64,000 nt of DNA from an uncultured Pseudomonadales bacterium (GCA_943788445.1 CALSQH010000003.1:62001-126000), one strand, 5' to 3'. Shown: positions 28,531-37,774, numbered from the stretch's first letter. Notes: generated by a model not told the origin, from the sequence alone. Program-made: numbers and translations.

Positions 28531-28622
28531 AAAGAATAATAGTCTATTAATTTCAATATCACAGTTTTATTAACTATTAAAAGAGTAATTTTGGAGACAA
28601 ATACTAAGACAAATAACTGAGA

Positions 28623-31600
28623 ATGCCAGATATTAATCACAACCAATTTTCACGGACTGAGTCGATGAATCAAATAGCCTTGCGCCAGAGAATCCGCCAT
28701 AACACCCATCAGGATGAGCATCAGGCAGTAACTCAATTACTGCACAGCAACCCCCTTTCAAGTGCAACCCGCGAGCGTATTTTGACCGACGCCCGACAAC
28801 TGGTAACACATTGCCGCGCCGACAAAAATAGCAGCGGCACACTGGATGCATTTCTGCTTGAGTTTGGCCTTTCCAATGCAGAAGGCGTGGCTCTAATGTG
28901 TCTGGCGGAAGCCCTGCTTCGCGTACCCGACGCCCTCACCGCCGATCGTCTAATCGCCGAAAAGATCAAAGCAGGTAACTGGAATCTACACCGCGGAAAA
29001 TCCGCTTCCCTGTTTGTGAATGCCAGCACCTGGGGCCTCATGCTCACCGGCCAGATAGTCAGTCTGGACAAAGAGATCACCCAGAACACCGACAGCTGGA
29101 TAAAACGACTTAGCGCCACATTGGGCGAACCGGTTATTCGCTCAGCCGTTATGCAAGCCATGAAAATAATGGGCGGCCAATATGTGCTCGGCCGCAATAT
29201 CGAACAAGGCTTGAAACGCGGCATCAAACACAATGATATCAACACCAGATTCTCGTTTGATATGCTCGGGGAAGCCGCCCGCACTGAAGAAGATGCTGCC
29301 GAGTATCTACAAGCCTACGCCGCCGCCATTGATGAAATTGGTAAAGCCTGCAGCGGTGAAAGCATCTACTCAGCCAACGGCATCTCAGTAAAACTCTCCG
29401 CCCTCCACCCCCGCTATTACTATGCCCAGCAACAGCGAGTGATGAACGAACTACTACCGCGTATTAAACAGCTCTGCCTGCAAGCTAAAAAATATAATAT
29501 TGGCTTATCCATAGATGCCGAGGAATCCTACCGACTGGATATCTCCTTGGATATATTTGAACAACTCGCCAAAGACCCAGAACTGAACGACTGGCAAGGT
29601 CTCGGCTTTGTGCTGCAAGCCTATCAAAAGCGCGCACCCGACACCGCCAAATGGTTAATCGGCCTAGCCCGTGAAAGCCATCGCCGGCTAATGGTGCGAT
29701 TGGTAAAAGGCGCCTACTGGGATGCCGAGATCAAACATGCCCAAGAACTTGGCTTAGAGGGCTACCCAGTTTTTACTCGCAAAGCCAACACCGACCTATG
29801 CTATCAACACTGTGCTGGCATTCTACTGGATGCCGAGGATGCCATTTACCCGCAGTTCGCCACCCACAACGCCTACACCGCCACTATGGTTTTAGCGCTG
29901 GCCGGCGAGCGTGAATTTGAATTCCAGCGCCTGCATGGCATGGGCCACATCCTCTATTCACAGCTAAAGGCTCAACTGCACAAGATAGAGCCTAACAAAC
30001 AACTGCCCGTACGTGTCTACGCCCCGATCGGCAATCATAAAGACCTGCTGCCCTATCTAGTGCGCCGACTTTTAGAAAACGGCGCTAACAGCTCGTTTGT
30101 TAATCGCTTTCTCGATCATCAAACCCCCGTTGAGGAACTGCTCGATGACACCCGCGATCAGGTCACCAGCGCGTTTCCCTATCAACATAAAATGATCGCC
30201 ATACCCGAGCAAATATTCCGCATAGCTGGCGAAGACCGTAAAAATGCCATGGGGATAGATTTAGACTCGCCACTGGAAACTGAAGAACTTCTGCATCGCG
30301 TAAACCTTACAACCAGCCTGTTATCACACCCCACGATCAACGGAAAACCTTCAGGTGGTGAACTACAAAAAGCCTATAATCCAGCAGACCAAAATCAGCT
30401 GATAGGCTATTACGCAGAAGTAGACGAGAACGATATTATCAATGCGCTAGATTCGGCACATCGAGCCCAGCCCGCATGGAATGCAATCGGCCACAAAGCC
30501 CGCGCAGATATACTCGAAAAAGTCGCTGACCTCATGGAGCGCGACTGCACAGACTTGGTCGGTGTTATTGCAATTGAAGCCGGTCGTACATTGGCGGATG
30601 GCGTTTCAGAAGTGCGCGAAGCTATCGATTTCTGTCGTTACTATTCTTTACAAGCTAAGTCTTTACAAGCTAAGTCTTTACAGGCTGAGTCTTTACAAGC
30701 ACAAGAACTGCAGGGCCAGGGTGTCTTTCTTTGTATCAGCCCATGGAATTTCCCGCTGGCGATCTTTGTCGGCCAAATCGCCGCAGCCCTCGCCACCGGC
30801 AATAGCGTTATCGCCAAACCTGCGGCACAGACTCCTGCCATTGCAGTACATGCGATCAAACGCTTTCACGATGCAGGTGTGCCCGGAGAAGCCCTGCAAC
30901 TCCTTCTAGGCAGTGGCTCAAAGATCGGCAAAGCTCTTATCGGTGATAGCCGTATTGCCGGCATCGCCTTTACCGGCTCCACCGACACCGCACAAACCAT
31001 AAACCAACAACTCGCAGCACGCCCCGACGGACCAATCCCCTTCATCGCCGAAACTGGTGGGCAAAATTGTATGATCGTCGACTCGACTGCCCTGCCCGAA
31101 CAGGTAGTAGACGACGTGATTGCCTCGGCGTTTCAAAGTGCCGGACAGCGCTGCTCTGCCCTGCGTGTGTTATTTATTCAAGAAGATATTGCCGACAACA
31201 CATTAAAGATGCTCGCCGGTGCTATAGGTTCAATGTATGCCGGAGACCCAAGACTACTTTCCAGCGATCTGGGCCCAGTGATCGACCGTGGCGCCCAAAT
31301 CGAACTACAGGCACATATAGATCGGATGAATAAAGAAGCCAAATTTATCGCCAAAGTCGAACTCGACGAGCACTGCGCCAACGGCAGCTACGTCGCCCCT
31401 CATGTATTTGAAATCGATTCGTTAGAACAGCTGACTGAAGAAGTCTTCGGCCCGATACTGCACGTTATACGCTACCCTTCAGACCAGCTTGGCTCAGTGA
31501 TCAAACAGATTAACGATACGGGTTACGGTCTCACCCTCGGCATTCACAGCCGTATCGAAGCCTTTGCCGAAACCGTGTTTAAAAATACCATTGCCGGCAA

Positions 31601-32438
31601 CAGCTATATCAACCGCAATATGGTCGGCGCAGTGGTCGGCGTAAACCCCTTTGGTGGACGCGGCCTATCCGGCACTGGCCCTAAAGCTGGAGGGCCCAAC
31701 TATTTAATGCGTTTTTCCGCTGTAGTGACAGAGGGTAAAAAATCAAGCAGGACAAAACCCCTTGCCCTACCCCTAGAAAATACAACACCGTCCAACAGTA
31801 ACAGTATCAACGCGGCAGCCAATGCGCTAAAGAAATGGCAGGCAACCAGTATTGATAGTCGTTTATCAATCATCAAGAAATGTAGCCCAGACTTTCTGCC
31901 CATTATCGAATCCATGGCTAGAGAAAAACTCGCCAACCCAATCCAACTGCCAGGGCCCACCGGAGAAGACAATAAACTCAGCCTCCATGGCCGTGGGGTA
32001 ATGGTATTGGTGCTTACAGTAAATGATTCGATTGAAAACGCAGAAAAACAGATAGCCAGTGCACTTGTATGCGGCTGCCCAATTATCGCCGCTATCGATA
32101 AAACCCACATAGCCGCCTTAAATACCCTGCAACAGGATTACCAACACGCCGGTCTAGCTGAAGCACTACTGCAACTAGAACCCCTAGAAACCCTCGCAGA
32201 GCTAATCCAAAATAATAGTGTCGAGGGACTAATAGCCAACACCACAAACAGCGATAGCACCATCCTTCGACAAGCCATGGCTAAGAGAACCGGCAGCATC
32301 ATCCCACTAATTGAATGGCCTGAAAATAATCAGGGATATAACTACCACTGGTTGCTGTGGTTCTTAAGTGAGCGCACCAGAACAGAAAATCTGGTTGCTA
32401 GAGGCGGAAATACTCAGCTGTTTAATTTAGCCGAATAG
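28623..32438 (+). CDS. putA: Bifunctional proline dehydrogenase / P5C dehydrogenase PutA
   Basis: PutA oxidises proline to P5C with FAD and then to glutamate with NAD. The 1271-residue protein has an N-terminal arm, a PRODH barrel at about 200-500 (LSIDAEESYRLD, VRLVKGAYWDAEIK, ATHNAYT) and an ALDH domain at about 590-1060 with catalytic Cys844 in QRCSALRV. A C-terminal ALDH-like tail follows, as in long PutAs. No ribbon-helix-helix precedes the arm, so it is not the self-repressing type. Residues 675-694 are four SLQAx repeats coded by a 15-bp tandem repeat in the ALDH domain. An in-frame ATG at 28665 is an alternative start. Confidence 0.95.
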   Translation: MPDINHNQFSRTESMNQIALRQRIRHNTHQDEHQAVTQLLHSNPLSSATRERILTDARQLVTHCRADKNSSGTLDAFLLEFGLSNAEGVALMCLAEALLRVPDALTADRLIAEKIKAGNWNLHRGKSASLFVNASTWGLMLTGQIVSLDKEITQNTDSWIKRLSATLGEPVIRSAVMQAMKIMGGQYVLGRNIEQGLKRGIKHNDINTRFSFDMLGEAARTEEDAAEYLQAYAAAIDEIGKACSGESIYSANGISVKLSALHPRYYYAQQQRVMNELLPRIKQLCLQAKKYNIGLSIDAEESYRLDISLDIFEQLAKDPELNDWQGLGFVLQAYQKRAPDTAKWLIGLARESHRRLMVRLVKGAYWDAEIKHAQELGLEGYPVFTRKANTDLCYQHCAGILLDAEDAIYPQFATHNAYTATMVLALAGEREFEFQRLHGMGHILYSQLKAQLHKIEPNKQLPVRVYAPIGNHKDLLPYLVRRLLENGANSSFVNRFLDHQTPVEELLDDTRDQVTSAFPYQHKMIAIPEQIFRIAGEDRKNAMGIDLDSPLETEELLHRVNLTTSLLSHPTINGKPSGGELQKAYNPADQNQLIGYYAEVDENDIINALDSAHRAQPAWNAIGHKARADILEKVADLMERDCTDLVGVIAIEAGRTLADGVSEVREAIDFCRYYSLQAKSLQAKSLQAESLQAQELQGQGVFLCISPWNFPLAIFVGQIAAALATGNSVIAKPAAQTPAIAVHAIKRFHDAGVPGEALQLLLGSGSKIGKALIGDSRIAGIAFTGSTDTAQTINQQLAARPDGPIPFIAETGGQNCMIVDSTALPEQVVDDVIASAFQSAGQRCSALRVLFIQEDIADNTLKMLAGAIGSMYAGDPRLLSSDLGPVIDRGAQIELQAHIDRMNKEAKFIAKVELDEHCANGSYVAPHVFEIDSLEQLTEEVFGPILHVIRYPSDQLGSVIKQINDTGYGLTLGIHSRIEAFAETVFKNTIAGNSYINRNMVGAVVGVNPFGGRGLSGTGPKAGGPNYLMRFSAVVTEGKKSSRTKPLALPLENTTPSNSNSINAAANALKKWQATSIDSRLSIIKKCSPDFLPIIESMAREKLANPIQLPGPTGEDNKLSLHGRGVMVLVLTVNDSIENAEKQIASALVCGCPIIAAIDKTHIAALNTLQQDYQHAGLAEALLQLEPLETLAELIQNNSVEGLIANTTNSDSTILRQAMAKRTGSIIPLIEWPENNQGYNYHWLLWFLSERTRTENLVARGGNTQLFNLAE
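30645..30704 (+). repeat. In-frame 15-bp repeat inside putA
   Basis: Four copies of TCTTTACAAGCTAAG or close variants encode SLQAK-SLQAK-SLQAE-SLQAQ at residues 675-694. They fall in the N-terminal part of the ALDH domain after DFCRYY, where homologues usually have a short helix end. The unit is a multiple of three, so copy-number changes keep the frame. Confidence 0.88.
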
Positions 32439-32474
32439 GCCTTTACCCCACCAAAAAAGATATAACCCTAAAGC

Positions 32475-32511
32475 TAAAAAACCCTCACCCCAGCCTCGGG
32501 GGTGAGGTTCC
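32475..32511 (+). terminator. Probable terminator of putA
   Basis: A nine-pair stem CCTCACCCC/GGGGTGAGG (32483-32491 with 32499-32507) lies about 40 bp after the putA stop. It is preceded by a run of A and followed by a short T-rich stretch (TTCCTT). The weak U-tract lowers confidence. Confidence 0.55.
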
Positions 32512-32572
32512 TTCGCAATAATGACGAATCTTCTATCAGGAATAACAGAGATAGTATCAACCCTAAATAATT

Positions 32573-32590
32573 AATATCACAAATGATATT
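32573..32590. promoter_or_regulatory. HipB-type operator candidate 1
   Basis: The sequence AATATCA-CAAA-TGATATT has seven-base perfect arms and a four-base spacer. Two related sites lie at 32673 and 32715, all upstream of the antitoxin gene. The HTH antitoxins of HipBA systems repress their own operon through such palindromes. Confidence 0.55.
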
Positions 32591-32672
32591 TTATTGCCTT
32601 TTAAAGCATTAAGTTAATCATATGCGATAGCCAAATATCAGCCTAGAGCTGGTAAATTTCAGATCAACAAGC

Positions 32673-32686
32673 TATCATTAACGATA
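32673..32686. promoter_or_regulatory. HipB-type operator candidate 2
   Basis: TATCA-TTAA-CGATA matches candidate 1 in arm sequence and four-base spacing, with one mismatch in the right arm. It lies 100 bp from candidate 1 and 42 bp from candidate 3. Confidence 0.4.
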
Positions 32687-32714
32687 CTTAAAAGCCAAAA
32701 TTAAACTATTTTAG

Positions 32715-32728
32715 ATCATAAATGATAT
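32715..32728. promoter_or_regulatory. HipB-type operator candidate 3
   Basis: ATCA-TAAA-TGAT has the same half-site and spacer as candidate 1 and ends directly before the ATG at 32730. No Shine-Dalgarno sequence fits between them, so a protein bound here would cover the start of the message, which may be leaderless. Confidence 0.5.
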
Positions 32729-32729
32729 T

Positions 32730-33083
32730 ATGAAAATTACTAAACTGACACCAGACAATCATATACTCAGTGAATTTGGCCAGCGACTGGCAAAAATTCG
32801 CAAACAACAGGGGCTCTCGCAAACAGCACTGGCTGAGCAGGCAGGCCTTGGGGTAGCCACATTGCGGCGCATAGAAAGCGGCACTGATAGTCAGCTCGGG
32901 TCGTGGATTAAACTTTTAAAAGCACTGGATATGGGCTCGACTCTCGATACCATACTACCCGAACAGTTTAACTCTCCTATGACTGAAACACTGCGCGAGC
33001 GCCAGGCCAAATATAAGCCAGGTTCGGGGACAGCCAGAAACAAAAGCACCGATACCTCTGTCTGGGGAGATGAGCAGACATGA
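32730..33083 (+). CDS. HipB-like antitoxin, XRE-type HTH
   Basis: A 117-residue protein whose residues 14-75 form an XRE helix-turn-helix (FGQRLAKIRKQQGLSQTALA, GVATLRRIESG). The C-terminal tail is polar and probably disordered. It overlaps the following hipA-like gene by four bases (ATGA), the classic antitoxin-toxin arrangement. In HipBA systems the antitoxin binds and neutralises the HipA kinase and represses the operon. No ribosome-binding site precedes the ATG, and three operator-like palindromes lie upstream. Confidence 0.87.
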   Translation: MKITKLTPDNHILSEFGQRLAKIRKQQGLSQTALAEQAGLGVATLRRIESGTDSQLGSWIKLLKALDMGSTLDTILPEQFNSPMTETLRERQAKYKPGSGTARNKSTDTSVWGDEQT

Positions 33084-34378
33084 CCACTGCCACGGTTAAA
33101 CTTTGGCAAACACCGATTGGTTACATCTCCATGCATAATGGCGAACGGTTTGCGCGCTTTGAGTATGACCCTGAGTTTGTCAGCAAAGAGATTGAGCTTG
33201 CGCCACTGACGATGCCTGTGCGGGCCAGGCATATTTATCAGTTTACCGACTTACCTATTCATGCATTTCACGGCTTACCCGGACTACTGGCCGACAGCCT
33301 CCCTGACAAATACGGCAATCGCCTGATCGATGTATGGCTGGCTCAAACCGGTCGGCAAAGCAGCGATTTTAATGCAGTGGATCGGCTCTGCTATACAGGC
33401 ACAAGAGGCATGGGGGCACTGGAGTTTGAACCTGCCAGCGATGCCAATAATACTGGCGACCAAGAGGTTGCGGTAGAGCAATTGGTCGAACTGGCCTCTA
33501 TGGCATTTGCCGATAAATCTGTATTGGATACACAACTCAGCGCCAACAATGGCAAACAAGCATTGCTGGATATTTTAAGTGTTGGCACATCAGCAGGTGG
33601 CGCACGAGCCAAAGCGGTTATCGCCTTTAATCCAGAAACCAAACAGGTGCGCTCAGGTCAGATTAATTTGCCAGCGGGGTTTGAGCACTGGCTTATAAAA
33701 TTTGATGGGGTTAAGTTTAATGGTGACTGGGGTGTAAGCGACCCGGTGGGCTATGGTCTGCTGGAGTACAGTTATTATCAGATAGCTTTAAGTTGCGGTA
33801 TTAACATGGCCGAGTCGCGTTTATTTAGTGAGAGCAATCGCCACCACTTTATGACTCGACGCTTCGACCGCGATGCACAGGGAGGCAAGCTCTTTATGCA
33901 AACTCTGGCTGCAGTGGCGCATTTTGATTATTTTGAAAGTGGCTATTATTCCTACGAACAGCTATTTATGGTGATGAAGCAATTGCGAATACCAACCGCA
34001 TCAATTGAACAACAGTTTCGTCGCGTGCTGTTTAATTTGGTGGGATGTAATCAGGATGATCATGTGAAGAATTTTGCCTTTACCATGAGTCGCCGAGGAC
34101 AGTGGGATATCACTCCTGCTTACGATCTCTGCCATGCTGAGGGCAGTGACTTTACCCGCCATCACCAGTTGAGTATTAACGGTAAAACCCATAGTTTTAC
34201 CCTCGCTGACTTAAAACATCTTGCCGTTTATGCTGGCCTGCCCCGCGGCCGTGAAAAACGGATACTTACGCAGGTTTTGGATGCCTTTTCTGGCTGGCCA
34301 AAACTGGCTGAAGAATTGGACATTCCCGAACGTTTAATTGCTCATGTGGATAACACATTGCGAATGAAATGGGTTTAG
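33080..34378 (+). CDS. HipA-family serine/threonine kinase toxin
   Basis: A 432-residue HipA-type protein kinase. E. coli HipA stops growth by phosphorylating glutamyl-tRNA synthetase, but other members have other targets. The N-terminal HipA domain has GLPGLLADSLPDKYGN (66-80). The glycine-rich loop is GTSAGGARAKAV (169-180), with Ser171 where HipA has its autophosphorylated Ser150. The catalytic loop is NQDDHVKN (324-331), with Asp326 matching Asp309, and the metal-binding Asp349 lies in PAYDL. All active-site residues are present, so the toxin looks functional. It is the second gene of the pair. Confidence 0.92.
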   Translation: MTTATVKLWQTPIGYISMHNGERFARFEYDPEFVSKEIELAPLTMPVRARHIYQFTDLPIHAFHGLPGLLADSLPDKYGNRLIDVWLAQTGRQSSDFNAVDRLCYTGTRGMGALEFEPASDANNTGDQEVAVEQLVELASMAFADKSVLDTQLSANNGKQALLDILSVGTSAGGARAKAVIAFNPETKQVRSGQINLPAGFEHWLIKFDGVKFNGDWGVSDPVGYGLLEYSYYQIALSCGINMAESRLFSESNRHHFMTRRFDRDAQGGKLFMQTLAAVAHFDYFESGYYSYEQLFMVMKQLRIPTASIEQQFRRVLFNLVGCNQDDHVKNFAFTMSRRGQWDITPAYDLCHAEGSDFTRHHQLSINGKTHSFTLADLKHLAVYAGLPRGREKRILTQVLDAFSGWPKLAEELDIPERLIAHVDNTLRMKWV

Positions 34379-34417
34379 CTCCCGCTGGGTGATGCCCCTG
34401 ACCTGAACACTCACATA

Positions 34418-34488
34418 GGGCCATCCTGAACGTCAGTGAAGGTTCTGAGGTTCTTAGGCTCGCTTCATCCTCTCAGAATGAGAGGCTC
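34418..34488. repeat. Dispersed repeat, diverged copy
   Basis: The stretch has CATCCTGAACGTCAGTGAAGG and then GCTTCATCCTCTCAGAATGAG, which is like the common TCATCCTGAACG/CTCAGAATGA intergenic repeats. It lies between the convergent hipA-like and recQ genes. It is only loosely related to the copies at 20.2 and 50.5 kb. Confidence 0.45.
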
Positions 34489-34507
34489 TAGAAACCATAA
34501 AGGATAG

Positions 34508-36322
34508 CTAACTAACGCCAGCGTGACGGCGAAGAATATCAAGAAAGTCACCGCCATATTTTTCCAACTTACTTTCACCAACGCCAGTAATGGTTAGCAA
34601 CTCCGCTTCCGACGTAGGCAAAGTATCCAACATCTCCTTAAGTGTTGCATCATGGAAAATCACATAGGGCGGTACATTAAACTCATCGGAAAGCATCTTC
34701 CTGCACTCCCGTAGTTCGTCCCATAACTCCTGATCTTCCGGGGCTATCTGGGCTTTTCTTGCCGACTTTGAGCCTGCCTTCTTAGCGGAGGGAGCTTTAA
34801 TTTCTTCAATACGCAAAAACAGCGATTGCTCGCCTTTTAATACCGGCCTGCACAGATCCGTTAATTGCAGGGCGCTGTAGCCTTCGATATCAACCCGCAG
34901 TAACCCGCGCACCACTAGCTGCCGAATCACCGAGCGCCACTGCGCTTCGTGAATATCCTTGCCTATACCAAAGGTACTGAGCTGGTGATGATGGTGCTGG
35001 AGTACCTTTTCGGATTCTTTACCCTGCAATACGTCCATCACGTGCACGGCACCAAAGCGCTGACCGGTACGATAAACACTCGACAGTAATTTTTGTGCGG
35101 CTTCGGTGGCATCCCATGTCTGCGGGGGAATCTGACAGTTATCACAGTTGCCACATTGGTTGGGGGCCTCATCGGCAAAGTAATTTAACAGTACTTTGCG
35201 GCGACAGCTGGTGACTTCGCAGAGCCCCAACATGGCGTCGAGTTTATGGCGCTCGGAGCGTTTAAATTGCTCAGAGCCATCTGACCCCTGAGCCATTTGT
35301 TGCAGGCGAACCACATCTTGCAGGCCATAGACCATCCAGGCATCAGCCGGCTGACCATCGCGACCAGCACGACCGGTTTCCTGATAATAGGCTTCAATAC
35401 TTTTGGGCAGGTCGAGATGGGCAACAAAGCGAACATCAGGTTTATCAATGCCCATCCCAAAGGCGATAGTAGCGACAATAACCACACCATCTTCTCGCAG
35501 AAAACGCTGCTGATGTGTCTGCCTGAGCCTAGCTGGCAAGCCAGCATGATAGGGTAAAGCGGTAAATCCCTGTTGGGTTAACCACGCAGCTGTATCCTCG
35601 ACTTTCTTTCGCGACAGGCAATAAACGATACCCGCTTCGCTTTTTCGTTGCTTTAAAAAGTCTAGCAGCTGTTTTTTAGCGGTGGTTTTGTTGGCAATAG
35701 CGTAGCGAATATTGGGTCTGTCAAAGCCACTGATATAGGAGTTAGCGCGAGTAAGAGACAGTCGTTCGATAATTTCTTTGCGGGTACGTATATCGGCGGT
35801 GGCCGTAAGGGCAATCCGCGGGATATTCGGAAATCGCTCGTGCAGCAAACTTAAAGACAGATAATCTGAGCGGAAGTCATGCCCCCACTGTGAGACACAG
35901 TGAGCTTCGTCAATGGCAAACAGGGCTAATTTGCAACGCTCTAAAAGATCCAAGGTGTAGTTTTTTATGAGCCGCTCAGGGGCTATATAGAGTAAGTCCA
36001 ACTGCCCTGCTAGTAACTGCTGTTCAATAATTTTTTGTTCGCTGTGGGGGAGGCTGGAATTTAGAAACGCCGCTTTAACACCCAGTTGCTGCATAGCATC
36101 AACCTGATCCTGCATAAGAGCAATCAAAGGTGAAATAATCACCCCAACGCCCTCGCGGATCAGAGAGGGTATTTGGTAACAGAGTGACTTACCACCGCCG
36201 GTAGGCATTAATACCAAGGCATTATTTCCGGCGCTGACATGCTCAATAATCTCGGCCTGATGACCGCGAAAACTATCATAGCCATACAGGCTATTTAAAA
36301 TCTCTAGTGCTTTTTGCGACAT
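34508..36322 (-). CDS. recQ: ATP-dependent DNA helicase RecQ
   Basis: RecQ is a 3'-to-5' helicase in recombination and replication-fork repair. The 604-residue protein has Walker A MPTGGGKS (39-46), DEAH at 138-141 in [20 protein letters not shown], motif [12 protein letters not shown] and the zinc cluster CEVTSCRR...CGNCDNC. A winged helix and a C-terminal HRDC domain ([20 protein letters not shown]) follow. Length is typical. It lies before the YhbP-like gene's 3' end, with all three genes to 37418 on one strand. Confidence 0.97.
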   Translation of the reverse strand: MSQKALEILNSLYGYDSFRGHQAEIIEHVSAGNNALVLMPTGGGKSLCYQIPSLIREGVGVIISPLIALMQDQVDAMQQLGVKAAFLNSSLPHSEQKIIEQQLLAGQLDLLYIAPERLIKNYTLDLLERCKLALFAIDEAHCVSQWGHDFRSDYLSLSLLHERFPNIPRIALTATADIRTRKEIIERLSLTRANSYISGFDRPNIRYAIANKTTAKKQLLDFLKQRKSEAGIVYCLSRKKVEDTAAWLTQQGFTALPYHAGLPARLRQTHQQRFLREDGVVIVATIAFGMGIDKPDVRFVAHLDLPKSIEAYYQETGRAGRDGQPADAWMVYGLQDVVRLQQMAQGSDGSEQFKRSERHKLDAMLGLCEVTSCRRKVLLNYFADEAPNQCGNCDNCQIPPQTWDATEAAQKLLSSVYRTGQRFGAVHVMDVLQGKESEKVLQHHHHQLSTFGIGKDIHEAQWRSVIRQLVVRGLLRVDIEGYSALQLTDLCRPVLKGEQSLFLRIEEIKAPSAKKAGSKSARKAQIAPEDQELWDELRECRKMLSDEFNVPPYVIFHDATLKEMLDTLPTSEAELLTITGVGESKLEKYGGDFLDILRRHAGVS

Positions 36323-36358
36323 ATTGTTCCGACTATTAATATTGGACCGAGAGAGATT

Positions 36359-36862
36359 TTACAGCTGCCATTCAGTTCGGCCTGCGAAGCTGTCGCCATT
36401 ATTGGTAAAACGAATAAAGGATGGGGTTACACGGTAGAAATGACTGCGCCCAAAAGCAGCGCCAATCAACGTTTCCTGTTGGGTTTTGGGATTATCGATC
36501 AGCACTTTAATTTCCGGAAAACGAGAAAAATAAGCCTCGGCAATTGATGCCCTACGCTCTACAGCGACCTGCATTATGGTGCCGTGGATTTGCGCGCCAC
36601 AAATGGATTGCCAGTCACCCCTGTAATCAGAATAGATTGAAACCGCTGCGCTACCACTAGCGGGAATACTTTTTATGTGTCGGCTATTGGCAGAGGACAA
36701 AAAGTACAGTGCGAAGGGTTGTTCGGTTGTATCGGCGGCATAAAGTACTGGCGCTGACCAGAGACCACAGGCATCAGAAGTGGCGATAGTCAAAACCGAC
36801 TCAGCATTCAGAAACTCATGCAGTTTGGTAAAATCCTTAACCTCGTCAATCACGTTAGACAT
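36359..36862 (-). CDS. YhbP/UPF0306-like flavin-fold protein
   Basis: A 167-residue protein of the pyridoxamine-5-phosphate-oxidase-like split-barrel fold. The segment VLTIATSDACGLWSAPVLYAAD and the C-terminal RSHFYRVTPSFIRFTNN...GRTEWQL resemble E. coli YhbP (UPF0306). The family probably binds a flavin, but its reaction is not known. It overlaps the end of ubiX by eight bases, so the two are cotranscribed; UbiX makes prenylated FMN, which makes a flavin link attractive but unproven. Confidence 0.75.
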   Translation of the reverse strand: MSNVIDEVKDFTKLHEFLNAESVLTIATSDACGLWSAPVLYAADTTEQPFALYFLSSANSRHIKSIPASGSAAVSIYSDYRGDWQSICGAQIHGTIMQVAVERRASIAEAYFSRFPEIKVLIDNPKTQQETLIGAAFGRSHFYRVTPSFIRFTNNGDSFAGRTEWQL

Positions 36863-37418
36863 TGCCCTGCCAGCGCTTTAGCCCGTCCATTTCAATATCA
36901 AAAAGATCCAGTACTCGGGCAACTGTGTGGTCAATAATATCGTCGACGGTTTCTGGCTTGCTGTAAAACGCCGGTGACGGCGGACAGATAATGGCGCCGT
37001 ATTGGCTGGCTTTATACATCAGCTCACAGTGACCGGTATGCATGGGGGATTCGCGGGGAACAATGACCAGTTTGCGGCGCTCTTTTAATACGACATCGGC
37101 GGCGCGAATTAGCAGATTATCTGCATAGGAGTTAACAATGCCGGAGAGGGTTTTCATTGAGCAGGGAACCACAATCATGCCTGCGGTTTTAAACGAGCCA
37201 CTGGCAATAGTGGCGCCAATGTTTTTATTGTTGTGGACTTCGTCGGCCAGTGCTTCGACATCTTCTGGCTTCCAATCGGTTTCAATACCGATATTCATTC
37301 GTGCGGCTTGGCTCATCACCAGATGGGTTTCTATATCACTGCGTTCGGCGAGCACCTGTAGCATTCGTATGCCGTATATAACGCCGCTTGAGCCTGATAG
37401 GCCAATAATTAGTCGCAT
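36855..37418 (-). CDS. ubiX: Flavin prenyltransferase UbiX
   Basis: UbiX attaches a dimethylallyl group to FMN to make the prenyl-FMN cofactor of the UbiD decarboxylase in ubiquinone synthesis. The 187-residue protein starts MRLIIGLSGSSGVIYGIRML, the FMN-binding signature. It has CSMKTLSGIVNSYADNLLIRAADVVLKE and the REsPMHTGHCELMYKASQ region. Length is typical. UbiD is not in the window. Confidence 0.95.
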   Translation of the reverse strand: MRLIIGLSGSSGVIYGIRMLQVLAERSDIETHLVMSQAARMNIGIETDWKPEDVEALADEVHNNKNIGATIASGSFKTAGMIVVPCSMKTLSGIVNSYADNLLIRAADVVLKERRKLVIVPRESPMHTGHCELMYKASQYGAIICPPSPAFYSKPETVDDIIDHTVARVLDLFDIEMDGLKRWQGNV

Positions 37419-37555
37419 GATGATTCCTTGTTTTAGGCTGCCTATTCTGCCTTTTTTACTGACAGCTGGGTAGTGAAAGTTGTTTGAATGTTACGTAGTG
37501 AAGGGACTGGTGGTTTTACTCTCTTTGGCTGCAAGGGGTTTTGATTGAGAGCGGG

Positions 37556-37710
37556 ATAGCCTCTGCAGATCCCCTTGAGATCGGTCCCATGAGTTTATAG
37601 TTTTCAGCGCTCCCGCAACTCGCTTCGCTCAAACAGGCGCTCGCTCTATCTGAAAACTATAAACTCATAAGCGGGCCCTGACTGATCTCAAGGGGATCTA
37701 AAGAGGCTAT
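37556..37710. repeat. Structured palindromic element, copy 1
   Basis: This 155-bp element is bounded by an imperfect inverted repeat (ATAGCCTCTGCAGATCC with GGATCTAAAGAGGCTAT) that includes perfect 16-bp arms AGATCCCCTTGAGATC at 37567-37582 and 37684-37699. A second perfect 19-bp stem, starting ATGAGTTTATAG, surrounds a central loop of about 40 bases (37606-37646) rich in CGCTC. A copy in opposite orientation lies at 38289. No ORF or transposase is present. It is MITE-like, or encodes a long RNA hairpin. Confidence 0.85.
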
Positions 37711-37774
37711 TGGCAAGATTGGCTGGCTCTGAAAGTTCTAGGGCTTAGTAACAGAATCGGTTTGGATATTTTTT

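Noticed and set aside
28733..29284. 183-residue antisense frame within putA
   Set aside because: It lies wholly antisense to a well-supported enzyme domain and shows no recognisable domain.
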